Of a DNA stretch of 64,000 nt, positions 24,960 through 36,510 are shown piece by piece; the stretch's first letter is position 1, and each line of letters begins with the position of its first letter. The position numbers and the translations under genes are program-made. This DNA comes from Dillenia suffruticosa (lineage: Eukaryota > Streptophyta > Magnoliopsida > Dilleniales > Dilleniaceae), in assembly GCA_033439265.1 (NCBI GenBank), contig JAVTVX010000020.1, positions 12,356,001-12,420,000 of the forward strand. Direction: 5' to 3'. The notes beneath the pieces are model-generated. The model ran no database searches. It had not been told where the DNA came from and saw only the letters and a list, made by a program, of their open reading frames with translations.

Positions 24960-25690
24960 GTCACAAATTTTGCGACGAAAATTTAAGAAATATTCGTCGT
25001 TAAATTATTTAGCAACCAATTTTTCGACAAAACAGAATTTGTCGCTAATAACTCGTCGCAAAATTTTATGACAAAAAATATGATATTTGTCACCAATTAG
25101 CGACCGATTATAGTTCATCACAAAATTCGTCGCAAACATTAGCAACCAAAACTTTTTAGTTGCAATTTTCCGACAAAATTTGCGACGAAACATTTCGTCG
25201 GAAAAATTTCCAACAATAAAAAATTTGTTGCAAAAATTGTTGCACAAATTAGCAACCAATATTTTTTTGTTGCAATTTTCCGACCAATTTTGGGACGAAA
25301 TAGTATGTTTCAAAATTCTCTGTCGGAAAATTCGTCGGATAAATTAGCATCAAAAAATTTTTTGTAGCAATTTTGCGACCAACACAACGACGAATATTTT
25401 TTGTCACAAATTAGCGACAAATTTTGTCGTTGCAAATTTCCAACAATAGTTTTTTTGTTGCTAATATTTGCAACAAAATCTGCGACAAAATTATTTTCGT
25501 CGCAATTTGCGACAAAATTTATTTGTGATATAATTTGTCGCAATTCTGTGACAAAATTAGCGACAGCTTTTGCGACGAATTTTGCAACGAAATCTTAAAA
25601 ATTCAGCAACAAATTTTGCAACGAATGTCAAAATCAGCGACGAATGTAGAAAATTTGCGACAAAAAAATTTAATTTGTTTAATATTTGCA
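24960..25690. repeat. Left subterminal repeats of the CACTA element
   Basis: Dense short copies of GCGACGAA, GCGACAAA and their complements TTCGTCGC and TTTGTCGC, with T/A-rich spacers, occupy this stretch in both orientations. In En/Spm such motifs bind the TNPA protein. Open frames on both strands here (up to about 100 codons) come from the repeats and are not genes. Confidence 0.85.
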
Positions 25691-26023
25691 CCAAATTTTC
25701 ATATATATCATATTCCTCCCTGATAGTCTCAACCAACCAGTTTATGAACTAAACCACCAACATCATCATCAACAAATCATCCAGGGTACCATCGAACAGC
25801 CAAGAATACGAAATTTATGCAGTCTCTACTCATTCAAATAACTGACCATCTAATAGTATGAATGAAATAATAATTATAAAAACACTACCATCGTCATGAA
25901 ATAATATTAAACAGTACTAAATAAGTTACAGAATATCGAATTTGTAGAAGTATAAATGAAATTCTAATGAGAAGTCTAATTAAATATAAACGTGAAATAA
26001 AAATTGTTTCAAGAAACATTATC

Positions 26024-26095
26024 ACCATCATCGTCACCATCACCATTACCGTCACCGCCACCATCACCATCACCATCACCATCACCATCACCAAA
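26024..26095. repeat. CACCAT microsatellite
   Basis: An imperfect array of 'caccat' triplet pairs lies within the CACTA element, downstream of the TNPA stop and therefore in its 3' UTR. Confidence 0.8.
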
Positions 26096-26194
26096 TATGT
26101 CATAATCATCATCACCATCATTTGGAGGAGATAGAAAAGGGGGAATCGAACTTGAAGCGGAGACTAACTGAAAATGCTGCATTATAAGCCTCTG

Positions 26195-28277
26195 TTATGC
26201 GCAAAACTTTTCAAATTCATTGTCTTTTCGCTGCTGTTCAACGCGCATGGCTTGAAGTTCATTGTCTCTTCGCTGCTGTTCTACACTCATGACTTGAAGT
26301 TCATTGTCTTTTTGTGCTAACAGCTCCTTCATGTGGCTCAGCTCTTGGTTCATTTGCATTAATTCTGCTCTTACTGGTGTCTGGCCGGAAGAACTTAGAC
26401 CACTGAGTCTGCAAGTTCTGCTCAACGAGCCCATCCCAAGTACTCTTCCCTTCTTTGCTCCACCAGTTGCCTCGAGCCATAAAGCCATATCATTAACAGA
26501 TGGCTCAGACGTTGCAGCATCATCACTACCACTGGAATTTCTAAGTAGAAACTGGTCATATTTCTCCTGCATTATCGTATAAGAAATTAGAAGAAAAATA
26601 AAATAACAATATACTAAAATATCCAATGAAAGAAATAGAAGTGTCAATTAACAGTTGAACAATGTAATAAAAAATCTAACAAATAAAGTCAGAATACAAA
26701 ATTGTATTTCTCATTAAGCGATTGACAGTAAGCAATAAGACACAAAAATTATCTTTGTCAATCAAATATTATAAATTTAATACACTTATGGAATTCTAAT
26801 TACACATACTTATATTTATATATTTAGTTGCTTAATCCATTAAAATGATATTTAGATAATGAGGAGTGTTGTAATTGAAATTAAAATTCGACTACTATTA
26901 CGAGTTTGAAACTATAACAGATCGAATAAAGGAAAAAATTATACTATACGGACATAATGAACCAACCATTTGGAATTGATGTAACAAATTTGATATTATG
27001 TATTTTCTAATTTTATTTTATAATGAAAAATATATATATATATATATGAATTTGAAATGAAAAGTTCAATTTAAATATTTGAGAAATTATTTGAATAGAC
27101 AAATCTATTAAATTCTTATTATAATATTGTGATGATAAATTCAGCATAATAAGTTCAAATAAAAGTTTTTATAAAACAACTTAAAATTTTGAAATTACAT
27201 ACCATAACCGTTCTAGCTCTCTCCCCACTCCAGGTCTTATCTTTTTTCTGAAAAGTCCGTGCGAAAGTCTCTCTAAATGATGGCGGTGATCCCATTTCCT
27301 TGGTCTAAAAACAAAACACCGTTAGATGAATTAATGAAAAAATAAATGAATTAAATTCAAAAAAATATTAATTGAACCAAATTACCATTCTAATTCTATA
27401 CTCATCAATATTGATTGAGCCTCCCGCATAAGTAGCAGATGATTCCCCAGAATTATAAGCTCGATTGATTTTATTTTGCTCACTCCTCCGTCGGCTCTTA
27501 TCGGAATCCCAGAAATTTAAAATGTTGAGCCAATTTTCTTTGGTGATGCAGTGTGGCTTCTTTCGACTCTTTTTTACATGATTTAGTACACCTCGGATGT
27601 GATGACCGCATTTTTTTTAAATATTCTTCTTATTTCAAGCTCCTCGGTCTCATCCCAATTGAACTTTCGCTAAAAAAAAACAATTTGTTATATTTAAATT
27701 ATACACTGAATTGTATATTTAAACTTAGAGGCCTCATTTACCTTGAATTCTCTCCACCATAGCTCTTTGATATCATCTGGAGTATTTGTGTATGACATCG
27801 ATGCTCCTCCCCAATGGTTGTTAATGATTCTATTCAGCTCATGAATAATATACACAGAATTTGTAAATCTATCATAAAATTAGAAATAAAAAGAATGGTT
27901 AGTAAAAAAAATATTTAAATAAACTAATCAATTATATAAATAAAGAAACAATTGTGATAATATTTCAAAATTTAATACTTACGAATCTCCGTAAGGGGAT
28001 ATCACCTCTCGCGTATCTTCCCCTTCAACGTGTGAATCTTGCATTGAAGGTACAATTGAAGGTGCAACTGATGGAAACGGTGAAGGTATATCAGTACAAG
28101 GCGAAGGGGCATGGGAATGTACAGCTGAAACGGACGGTGACGCCGAAGAGTTTGGTCTTGCATTAGAAGATCGTCTATGTCCTACACGTTGAAACTGTAA
28201 CAAGAGTTTTTTCTTGCAAGCAATGAATATTGCATGATTATAAAAAATATAATAGAGTATATGAATAAACATACCAT
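26195..28277 (-). pseudogene. TNPA: TNPA-like transposase (Transposase_24 type), one-base frameshift
   Basis: Expected to bind the subterminal repeats and help bring the ends together. Exons on the minus strand: 28277-28275 (ATG), 28194-27983, 27868-27742, 27669-27386, 27304-27203 and 26566-26195. All junctions are GT-AG and in phase. The order is a Ser/Pro-rich N-terminus, then IIHELNRIINNHWGGA, WWREFKRKFNW, KPHCITKENWLNILNFWDSD and SFRETFARTFQKKDKTW, all typical of plant Transposase_24 proteins. A C-terminal coiled coil with repeated VEQQRRDNELQ units ends at 26195. One base is missing in the A run at 27611-27618 (eight where nine keep frame); restoring it would give about 366 residues. It could be a real mutation or a homopolymer sequencing error. 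Otherwise the gene looks intact. Confidence 0.85.
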
Positions 28278-28485
28278 ATTTAAATTGTCGTCCGAAATGA
28301 GCTATAAAAAAAGAAAACATATTAGCAAATAATATTTCGAAAATGAAACATGAGGCACTAAATATAACATACAAATTGAGAAATTTAAAATGCAAATCTA
28401 AATGTATTTTCACATGAAAACAGTAAAATAAAATTTCATATGATGTTAGACAATTTTAATAAATCTTAAAAAAACAATACTTACC
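28275..28485 (-). other. Splice link between TNP2 and TNPA
   Basis: Six bases after the TNP2 stop (28491-28493) comes a strong donor, GTAAGT (28484-28479). A 27-base exon (28301-28275), with acceptor TATAG and donor GTATGT, ends in the TNPA start codon. TNP2 and TNPA are thus on one strand and chained by splice sites, as in maize En/Spm, where both proteins come from one pre-mRNA. Confidence 0.6.
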
Positions 28486-28490
28486 GACGA

Positions 28491-31400
28491 TCAAAAATCA
28501 AAGTCATTATTGTCATCATCATCCTCATTATCAGATTCTTCAACATCAAATTCATCCTCATCTTCATCATCTGTCTCCAAATCAGGTTCTTCATCGCCAG
28601 ACTCATGAATTTCATTTTGATCCACATCTATCATTACTCCATGTGGATCTCGTAATGTTGGAATAATATATTCCTCAGTCTGAAACGTATTGGCAACTTC
28701 CATTTGTTGATATGCCATATCTTCCCAACGTTCTTCAATTTTCTTTCATACTTTCGTTTTACAAACAGCCCACCAATCAATTTTGTCACGTTTCAAACTA
28801 GGATATGAAGCATAATACACTTGAATCGCTTATTGTGCCAATACGAATGGTTCATATCTTTTATAAAATTTTTTATGATTTATATCAACCAATTTAAACT
28901 TTGGATGCACATTCATCCCTTTTACGGGGTCAAACCATTGGCACATAAATAAAACGACTCGCAACTCTGCTCCAGTGTACTCAACCTCTATAATTTCATC
29001 CAACAAACCATAAAACTCATCTTTTACACCTCCATCGTTGGATGACTGAACACAAACACCACTATTCATAGTAGCTTTTCCGGTTCCATATTCTTGATTG
29101 TGAAAATTATACCCGTTTATAAAATACGATGGCCAAGTTCGCACCGTCGAATTTGGACCCCATGACAGATTAAGTAATAATTCTTATTCAACTTGATCTT
29201 GATTATATTGAATCTGAAGTAAAATAAATGTGTTATTTTTTTAATAATCAAATAGATATAAAATTTAAAATTCGTAAAACTAACATATGTTTTGAACCAT
29301 GCTGCAAAATCTTCATCGCACACACGATTGAACTCATGCATCGATAGTTCAGACCGTGAATGTTGAAAAATCCTACGATTAAAGAAAACGATTTATGTCA
29401 ACAATTTTATCAAAAAAATGAACACATTTTTTATATTTGAGAAAAAAGGACTTACTCGAAGTATGGCGTAACTTTTGGACAGTTCAGTAAAATATATGTA
29501 TGGGCTGCCCGCCATTCTTTCGCAGTTAAATATCTAACCTTATATGATCCACTTGGTCGACCGAGATAGTTGAAAATAGAGAATGATTTTAAATTAGGAT
29601 TAACAGGACCCTCATCATTTCTACCCGCGCGCCGTCTCTTACACTGGACATGAGGCTCGAAATAATATGAAGTAAAACTTGTCACTTCCTCCGCAATGTA
29701 TGCATTAACAATAGATACTTCAACCCGTGACTTATTTTTCACTTTTCTCTTCAAATGATATAAAAATCTAATTGATATGGAATAAAAAGTGTATCAGAAA
29801 ATGATATATAATAAATTTAATACATTGACATACACTATAAACAATATTATGTTGAGAATGTGCAAAAGTTACCTTTCAAATGGATACATCCATCGATATT
29901 GGATGGGACCTGCAACTCTGGCCTCATAAGGCAAGTGAACCAAAAGGTGTTCCATGGAATCAAAAAATGATGGAGGAAAAATCCTTTCTAAATTACATAA
30001 AATGATAGGGATATCTCTCTCTAATTTCGCCATATGTGATTCCTTTAATACTGTCAAGCAAATATCATGGAAAATACTTAACTCTGTAATGACGGCCCAT
30101 ACAAAATCTGGTAATAGTTCCTTAAAAGCAATCAGAATCAATCTTTCCATAAATATGTGACAATCATGACTTTTCAAACCAATCAACTTGCATTCTTTCA
30201 TATCGACACATCTCCCAAGATTTGAGACATAACCATCAGAAAATCTAAGGGATTTCAACCATTCACAAACTTTCCATCTCTGATCCTTATTTATTGTATA
30301 ATTGCCTTTGGTTTTGGTCCCTTACTACTTCCATCCGCATCAAGTGTAGGCCGATTACAATGAAGCCGCATATATTTTCTCGCATTCAAGTTATCTTTCG
30401 TTTTTTCAGAGACATCCATCAATATATTAATCAGATTATCGAAAACATTTTTCTCGATATACATCAAATCGAGATTATGATGAATCAGATGGGTCTTCCA
30501 ATATGGTAAATCCCAAAATACACTCCGTTTGGTCCATTTATGCACACTTCCATATCTGTACGTTGTACCATGTGGGTCTTCAATCGCAGATGAAAATTGA
30601 GACACTCGCTCCCAAATTTGTTGACCAGTTAATCTCAACGGAGGAGGTGTTTTTTCAAATTTATTTTTCGTAAATTCTTCTTTATTTCTTCTAAATTTAT
30701 GATTTTGTGGCAAAAATTGTCTATAACAATCAAAATAACCCGCCTTCTTACCATATTTCAATCTGAATGACTTAGATCTCTCCATACATATTGGACATCC
30801 TAAAACCCCAGCAGTACTCCATCCCGATAGCATGCCATAAGCTAGGAAGTCATTCATCGTCCAAAGAAGAATTGCCTTCATTACAAACATCTGATCAGTG
30901 TTAATATCATACGTAAGAACACCGTCATCCCATAACTGTTTTAACTCCGCAATCAATGGTTGCATATAAACATCTATCAACTTCTTCGGATTTTGCGGGC
31001 CCAGTATAACCAATGTCAAAAACATATAGGGTGTTTTCATACACATACCCGGAGGAAAATTATAAGGAGTTAATATCACTGACCAACATGAATAAGTTTT
31101 CCTCGATTTTCCAAATGGAGCAAAGCCATCAGCACAAAGACCTAACCTAATGTTTCGAGTCTCTCTTGCAAATTCAGGATATGTCATATCAAAATTTTTC
31201 CACACCTCTGTATCCGAAGGATGACACATTAACCATTCCTCTGTTTGATGAGTTGCATGCCAAGTCATATATTCAGTAGTAGCTTTCGATGCATAAAGTC
31301 TTTGCAATCTAGGAGTCAAGGGTAAATAAAACATTTGCTTGAATGGTTTACGTCGCTCAGTATGACCTGTTGTCCTAGTACTCTTGTACCTACTTTGGTT

Positions 31401-32228
31401 ACAGAATTTACAAAATTGTACATTTTCATCAGCTCCCCAAAACAACATGCAACCATCTCTGCATACATCAATTCTTTCCACCGGAAGGCCCAAGTCATTC
31501 ACAAACTTTTTCATACTATAAAAGTCATTCGGCATTATATGATCACGAGGCAATACTTCTCCCATTACTTGAACAATATCATTGAAGCAATTCTCAAACA
31601 AATTATGCTTTTCCTTAACATTTAACATTCTAGCCGTTAATGACAATTTAGTGTGGGTGTCACAACCAACCCATAACGGTTCATCTGCAGCTCTCAACAT
31701 TTCTTGAAATTGGTTAGACAAATAATTCTCATTTTGCACATTCTCATCGACACATGTTGCTTCTACCCCCTCCAATGGTGATGCATAACTTGTAGGTACA
31801 TCTTGATTTGTTGGTACAGAACTAGAACTTGCATAGTTTGTTTGAGGAAAAAAATTTTGACCCGCTGTATCAAATACCATCTGCTGATATGGATTTAACT
31901 GATCATAACAATTGTTATCCCCTCTACTTGAATAATCCAAATTTCGCACATACTCTTCATCAGATATAAACAATTCACCATGACAAGTCCAATTGTAGTA
32001 ATTTAAAGTAAAACCAAATCTACAAAGATGTTCCCTAACTTTATCACATACATGAAATTTGCCATTACCACACTTTCTACACGGACACCTTAACTTATTC
32101 CCATCCATAAACTCAACTTGACTAGTAGCGAAATTCAAGAATTGTTCCACCCCACAAATAAACTCATCAGTTAAACCACGACGATCAGGTAAATTCTTAT
32201 TATACATCCAATTTCTTTCGTTTTGCAT
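28491..32228 (-). pseudogene. TNP2: TNP2-like CACTA transposase, frameshift plus three stops
   Basis: This is the catalytic transposase class of plant CACTA elements. Exons on the minus strand: 32228-29873, 29767-29456, 29372-29285 and 29213-28491, with GT-AG junctions. The first 645 codons are open. They start with a transposase-associated domain (LRCPCRKCGNGKFH, about residues 3-80). Transposase_21 follows, with DVCRDGCMLFWG, RLGLCADGFAPFG and TMNDFLAYGMLSGWS. DUF4218 continues from about 30300 (CEWLKSLRFSDGY, IQYRWMYPFER), DUF4216 is near 28850-29080 (LFMCQWFDPVKG), and an acidic tail ends the protein. A net one-base shift lies at about 30300-30312. In-frame stops are TAA at 29184-29186, TAA at 28830-28832 and TGA at 28746-28748. 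It is therefore a recent pseudogene. Confidence 0.92.
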
Positions 32229-34138
32229 TGTCGTTGTTTAAAAAAATAAATATTATAAAATATTAATAAATTAATTATTAACAAACTATATATTATACTG
32301 AAAAAATAACATTAATAAGAAATAAAGAACATCTAATAACAAAACATTTTAAAATTATTTAACATATTTTCAGAAAATTTAACAAATATAAAAACGTTGA
32401 GTCAGAAAAAATAACAAAATAATTTATAACTATTGCATTTCGCGAATTCACAACATACATACATTGAAATTAGGAATAAGGGATATAAAACAAAGAAAAA
32501 AAATAAAATATACGAAAAAAAATATATACCTCGACCGCTTGAAGATAATAATTTCTCCCCTTTAATTGAACAACACGTCCAATCAACGCAAACACATCTG
32601 CAATGCAAAACCATTAATGTTATTTAGAATTAATCTAATATTAAAATATATTATATAAGATTAACAATATATATTAACTATATATAGCATTATATGTATT
32701 ATAAATTTGAAACATAATCACTCAATAGATGCAACAAACCATGCTTACTCCTCACCACATCTAGGTAGAGATGTGGTGCCTCACTTCTAGACTACGCTCT
32801 AGCAGCCCTTACCAACATTTTTCTACATTCAGGACCTAATACAATGTATCATTAAGAAAGGAACATAGCAATTAATTTTTTATATTGATCTCCCATTATA
32901 TTGATAAAATTTTTTAAACTGATTGTGTTAAATCAAGATGGGCATTTCATAAAAATGTTTCAAAAATTGACATATTTTCTCACCTCTTGCTTAGTTGTAA
33001 AATTGTTATCATACAATTGAAGAACCACAAATGCACACCAGTATTTTACAACACTATCAAACATAATATAGTAGAATTCTACCTAATTAATACATACAAT
33101 CGCAAATGAACTCTACTCTTACGTTGAATAAAAACTTGCTTGCTATACTCTTCAAAACTTCTCATTTGTGTGTTAACAAATGCATACACTATCAAGCAAA
33201 ATATAGCATAATAAAATTAACAAATACATCATCTTAGAAAAGAATGCCGATCATGAAACCTTAAAATCTTATCTTGTGGTGAATATGAATCAAGAAACAT
33301 TGCAATTAGAGGAAATGGCACAGGCAGTTTCCCTTTACCTTTCTTTTCTTTTTAATAGTCAATTTCAAACGTGTAATGAGAAAATATCTTATGCTTACCA
33401 TAGAAACATGCAAATATAAACAAAAACGAGCTTATAAATTTAAATACCCATCAAATCCTTGACCCATGTGAGGGTTTGAAACCCTATTTCCTCTTCCATT
33501 TTAGGGTAATCAATATGATTTCTTCATCGTGTATCACCTTGCCAAGGGCTCTTAAGTCTAGAATATATACACCAAGTCAAGTCTAAGTCATCTTTTTTTT
33601 TTCTCTCCCTATTTACAACCTACTAGTCAAGAGGCTTTTTGGAAAAAATTGAACTTCGATGGGGCTATACGTATGAGGGTCTCCTCTAACATAAGCTTAG
33701 CTTAAGATGTTTCTCAGCAAATATATAGCCTCTACGCATTTAATATTATTCTCTTTATCCTACGCATTAAATGTGTTTCATATGCTAATATTAAATATAT
33801 AATTTTAATTTACTTAAAGACAATGAATATTGATGTAATTTTTAATTCAGTTAAATTATTTTCGATAATTCAGTTAAAATATTTTTTTGTATATAAAATA
33901 AGATCAAATTTGATATTTTTAAAAGAAATATATAGTGATAATTGAGTTATGACTCCTTGTACGTGACAACCCACGTAACTGTAGATGCAGACATGAGTGA
34001 GATCCTTACGTAGTGAACCTCCTTTGCAAATCCCTTCCCATTTCCATCCAACTCCTAGCTGGGAGCGCACAAGGGAAAGTCCATTCTGCCGGCTTGGATG
34101 AGACAAAATTACTTGGAACCTAAATCTTAACTACTGTC
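32229..34138 (-). other. CACTA 5' leader/intron region
   Basis: AT-rich sequence between the TNP2 start and the GC-rich island, on the upstream side of the transposase genes. A possible small leader exon at about 32597-32529 lies between a TTGCAG acceptor and a GAG|GTATAT donor. No protein domain was recognised in the short frames. 32700-34100 shows nothing else. Confidence 0.4.
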
Positions 34139-34556
34139 GGCCCCGCCTGCGAAGATGCGGGCGGGGCCATTACGTCCCCAGATCCGGCCTTTGTGGCCGG
34201 ATCTCAGCGGGGGGAGGCGCTGCGGCGCCTCCCCTCCCCCGGTCGGCCCCGCCTATGAAGATGCGGGCGGGGCCATCCCGTCCCAGATCCGGCCTCTGTG
34301 GCCGGATCTCAGCGGGCGGAGGTGCTGCGGCGCCTCCCCCGCTGTTCAAAGAAACCCGGGGGAGGGGCGTTGCCCCTCCCCCGCTCGGCCCCGCCTGCGA
34401 AGATGCGGGCGGGGCCATCCCGTCCCAGATCCGGCCTCTGTAGCCGGATCTCAGCGGGGGGAGGCGCTGCGGTGCCTCCCCCGCCGTTGAAAGCAACCCG
34501 GGGGAGGGGCGCTGCCCTTCCCCCGCCAAGATCCGGTGGCAATGCCGCCGGATCTA
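34139..34556 (-). repeat. GC-rich tandem hairpin island
   Basis: Three tandem units start at 34139, 34245 and 34387. Each is a series of palindromes: GGCCCCGCC...GGCGGGGCC (34139-34168), GATCCGGCC...GGCCGGATC (34181-34203) and GGGGAGGCGC-tgcg-GCGCCTCCCC (34211-34234). In units 2 and 3 a fourth follows, CGGGGGAGGGGC-gtt-GCCCCTCCCCCG (34357-34383). The block is very GC- and CpG-rich in an AT-rich setting. Its position upstream of the transposase genes matches the GC-rich downstream control region/first exon of maize En/Spm, a target of methylation control. Long frames here on both strands (98-126 codons) come from base composition. Confidence 0.85.
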
Positions 34557-34557
34557 G

Positions 34558-34575
34558 AGAGAGAGAGAGAGAGAG
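34558..34575. repeat. GA microsatellite
   Basis: A GA run immediately right of the hairpin island, followed by purine-rich sequence to about 34680. Confidence 0.8.
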
Positions 34576-34699
34576 TACCTCGTTGATGCCGTGATTCAGA
34601 GGGAGACGACCACGGGGAAGAGAGGGAGAGGAGGAAGAGAGGGATGGGAAAGTGGGGGAAGAGGGAGAGGAAAATTGGGTAGGAGGCATTAAAAAAGTT

Positions 34700-36350
34700 T
34701 TGCAATGAAATCAGCGACGAACATCGAGTTCGTCGCTGAAAAGAGCGACAAACATCGCGTTCGTCGCTGAAAAGAGCGACAAACATCGGCTTCGTCGCTG
34801 AAATCAGCGACGAACATCGCATTCGTCGCTGAAAACAACGACGAAACCTCTCATTCGTTGCTGATCTCAGCGACGAACATCTGATTCGTCGCTGAAAACA
34901 GCGACGAATCTCTCCTTCGTCACTGAATCAGCGACGAACATCGCGTTCGTCGCTGAAATCATGAAATTTTTGGTTATTTAAAGTTTTTTTTTTAATTAAT
35001 TTTATACATGTCTACGGAATGAAAAGTATGCGCAAAGATCAAATTCATGACATGCTATTATTATTTTTTCATCTAATATTTTTATATAATTTTTTTTTTA
35101 TTTTAATTAATAACTATCTATTTAATTAATTACTATTACTAACTAACTAACTAATTACTCTGTCTTAGTTGATTGCCTTTTACTTTTGGCATCCTTGCCA
35201 CGTATTTCGGCTCCAATTGCATGAGCTTTGGGTTCCCTTTCTTATTTTTAGGCAAAGTGCATTAAGCACATCAATGTACATTCGTGAGGGGCAAATTGTA
35301 CAAATATAGAGGAAATGCATGAACAATTATGCATAAATCAACACTAGCAACGCTTTCGGCGGTTTCATTTAACTATTACAATATTTAATTATTAAAATGT
35401 GCACTTTCATTTAATATTATTTATATTTGATTAGGAAAAATGTCATGTCAAATTTAAACATTTTTAAATTTTTATTAAATATAGATAATGAAGTAGAAAA
35501 TTCACTAATAGAAAACAAATTTTTTGTGACGGAATAATCCATAACTGAAGATCCCTTTTTGGTCGTTCAAAGGCATCAACGAACGATTTTTTTAATCACG
35601 AACCATGTTTCGTTGCACATATCAGGGACGAATGTGGTATTTTGTCGTTTCATTTGTGGCGAAATTTTAAATTTCAGCAACAAATATTAATTTTGTCGCT
35701 GCAATCAGCAACCAAATTCCTAGTTATCGCTGAAATCCGCGACAAAAAAATTGTTTGTCGTTGACTCTGCGACGAAACATTTGTTCGTAGCTGAATCTGC
35801 AACGAAAAGGTCTTTTCGTTGCGATTTCAGCGACGAAATCTCTGCGCGTCACTGATTTTAGCGACGAACAACTTATTCGTGGCTGAAATCTGCGACGAAT
35901 ACTTTGCGTCGCTAAAATCAGCGACGAAACTCGTTTTCGTCGCTGAAATCTTCGACGAAATCATTCTTCGTCGCTGAATTTGCGACGAAAAAGTGTTCTG
36001 TCGCAGATGTTGCGACGAAAACTAATGTCGTCGCTGATTTCAGCGACGAAACATCTGTTCGTCGGCAATTTCAGCGACGAAATATCTTCTCGTTGCTGAA
36101 ATGCGCAACGAAATTCGTTTTTGTCGCTGAAATCTATGACGAAATTCATTTTCGTCGCAAATTCAGCTACGAAATTCGTTTTCGTCGCAAATTCAGCGAC
36201 GAAGAATGATTTCGTCGCTAAGTTAGCTACAAAATTTTTTTCGTTACTAATATCGTTGAAAAATGGTTATGAAATTTATTTTCGTCGCCAAATTCGTCGC
36301 AAAATAGCAACAAAAAATGTTTGTCGCAAAGGTCCATCGCAAAATCCGTG
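34700..36350. repeat. Right subterminal repeats of the CACTA element
   Basis: Two blocks (34700-34965 and 35640-36350) hold many TTCGTCGCTGAAA and TTTCAGCGACGAA words, often as head-to-head pairs forming short palindromes. The 34970-35640 gap is AT-rich and nearly free of the motif, suggesting an insertion between two formerly adjacent blocks or a rearranged end. This is the promoter side of the element. Confidence 0.85.
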
Positions 36351-36363
36351 TTTTTTTGTAGTG

Positions 36364-36510
36364 ATATATGTGTAACATTCATATTGTTCGAAACCAATTG
36401 TATAAATAGGTGTACTCACATTTCTTCATTTTTTTTACTAATTATGTAAATACCCAAAATATTTATAATAAATTCTTAATTTAGGTGTTGAAGTTGAATG
36501 CGAAGTTTCT
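36364..36510. repeat. Old dispersed repeat, copy B (last part)
   Basis: Continues the match to copy A at about 4799-4925, including 'caaaatatttataataaatt' against 'ccaaaatatttataataaat'. Similarity fades after about 36510. Confidence 0.7.

Larger units (their letters stand above)
24937..36363 (-). mobile_element. CACTA (En/Spm) transposon with both termini
   Basis: The left end reads CATTACAAAAAAAC and the right end, in reverse, CACTACAAAAAAAC, so the left terminus has one C-to-T change in the CACTA pentamer. ATA flanks both sides (24934-24936 and 36364-36366), the 3-bp duplication expected for CACTA. The related uninterrupted site at 4799-4801 in repeat copy A confirms the limits independently. 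Both ends carry GCGACGAA-type subterminal repeats. Inside, on the minus strand, lie TNP2 and TNPA genes. Its 11,427 bases are in the normal range for an autonomous element. Both genes carry disabling changes, so this copy alone is probably inactive. Confidence 0.93.

Noticed and set aside
24960-25690. CRISPR-like regular short repeats
   Set aside because: The repeats are 8-12 bases, in both orientations, with irregular spacing at a transposon end in plant DNA; this is CACTA subterminal structure.
25005-25752. Several frames of 60-102 codons on both strands
   Set aside because: They lie wholly within CACTA subterminal repeats and only translate GCGACGAA-type words.
34155-34822. Overlapping frames of 62-126 codons on both strands
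   Set aside because: They come from the GC-rich hairpin repeats and neighbouring GA run; they overlap in five frames, are made of Pro, Gly, Ala and Arg, and show no domain.
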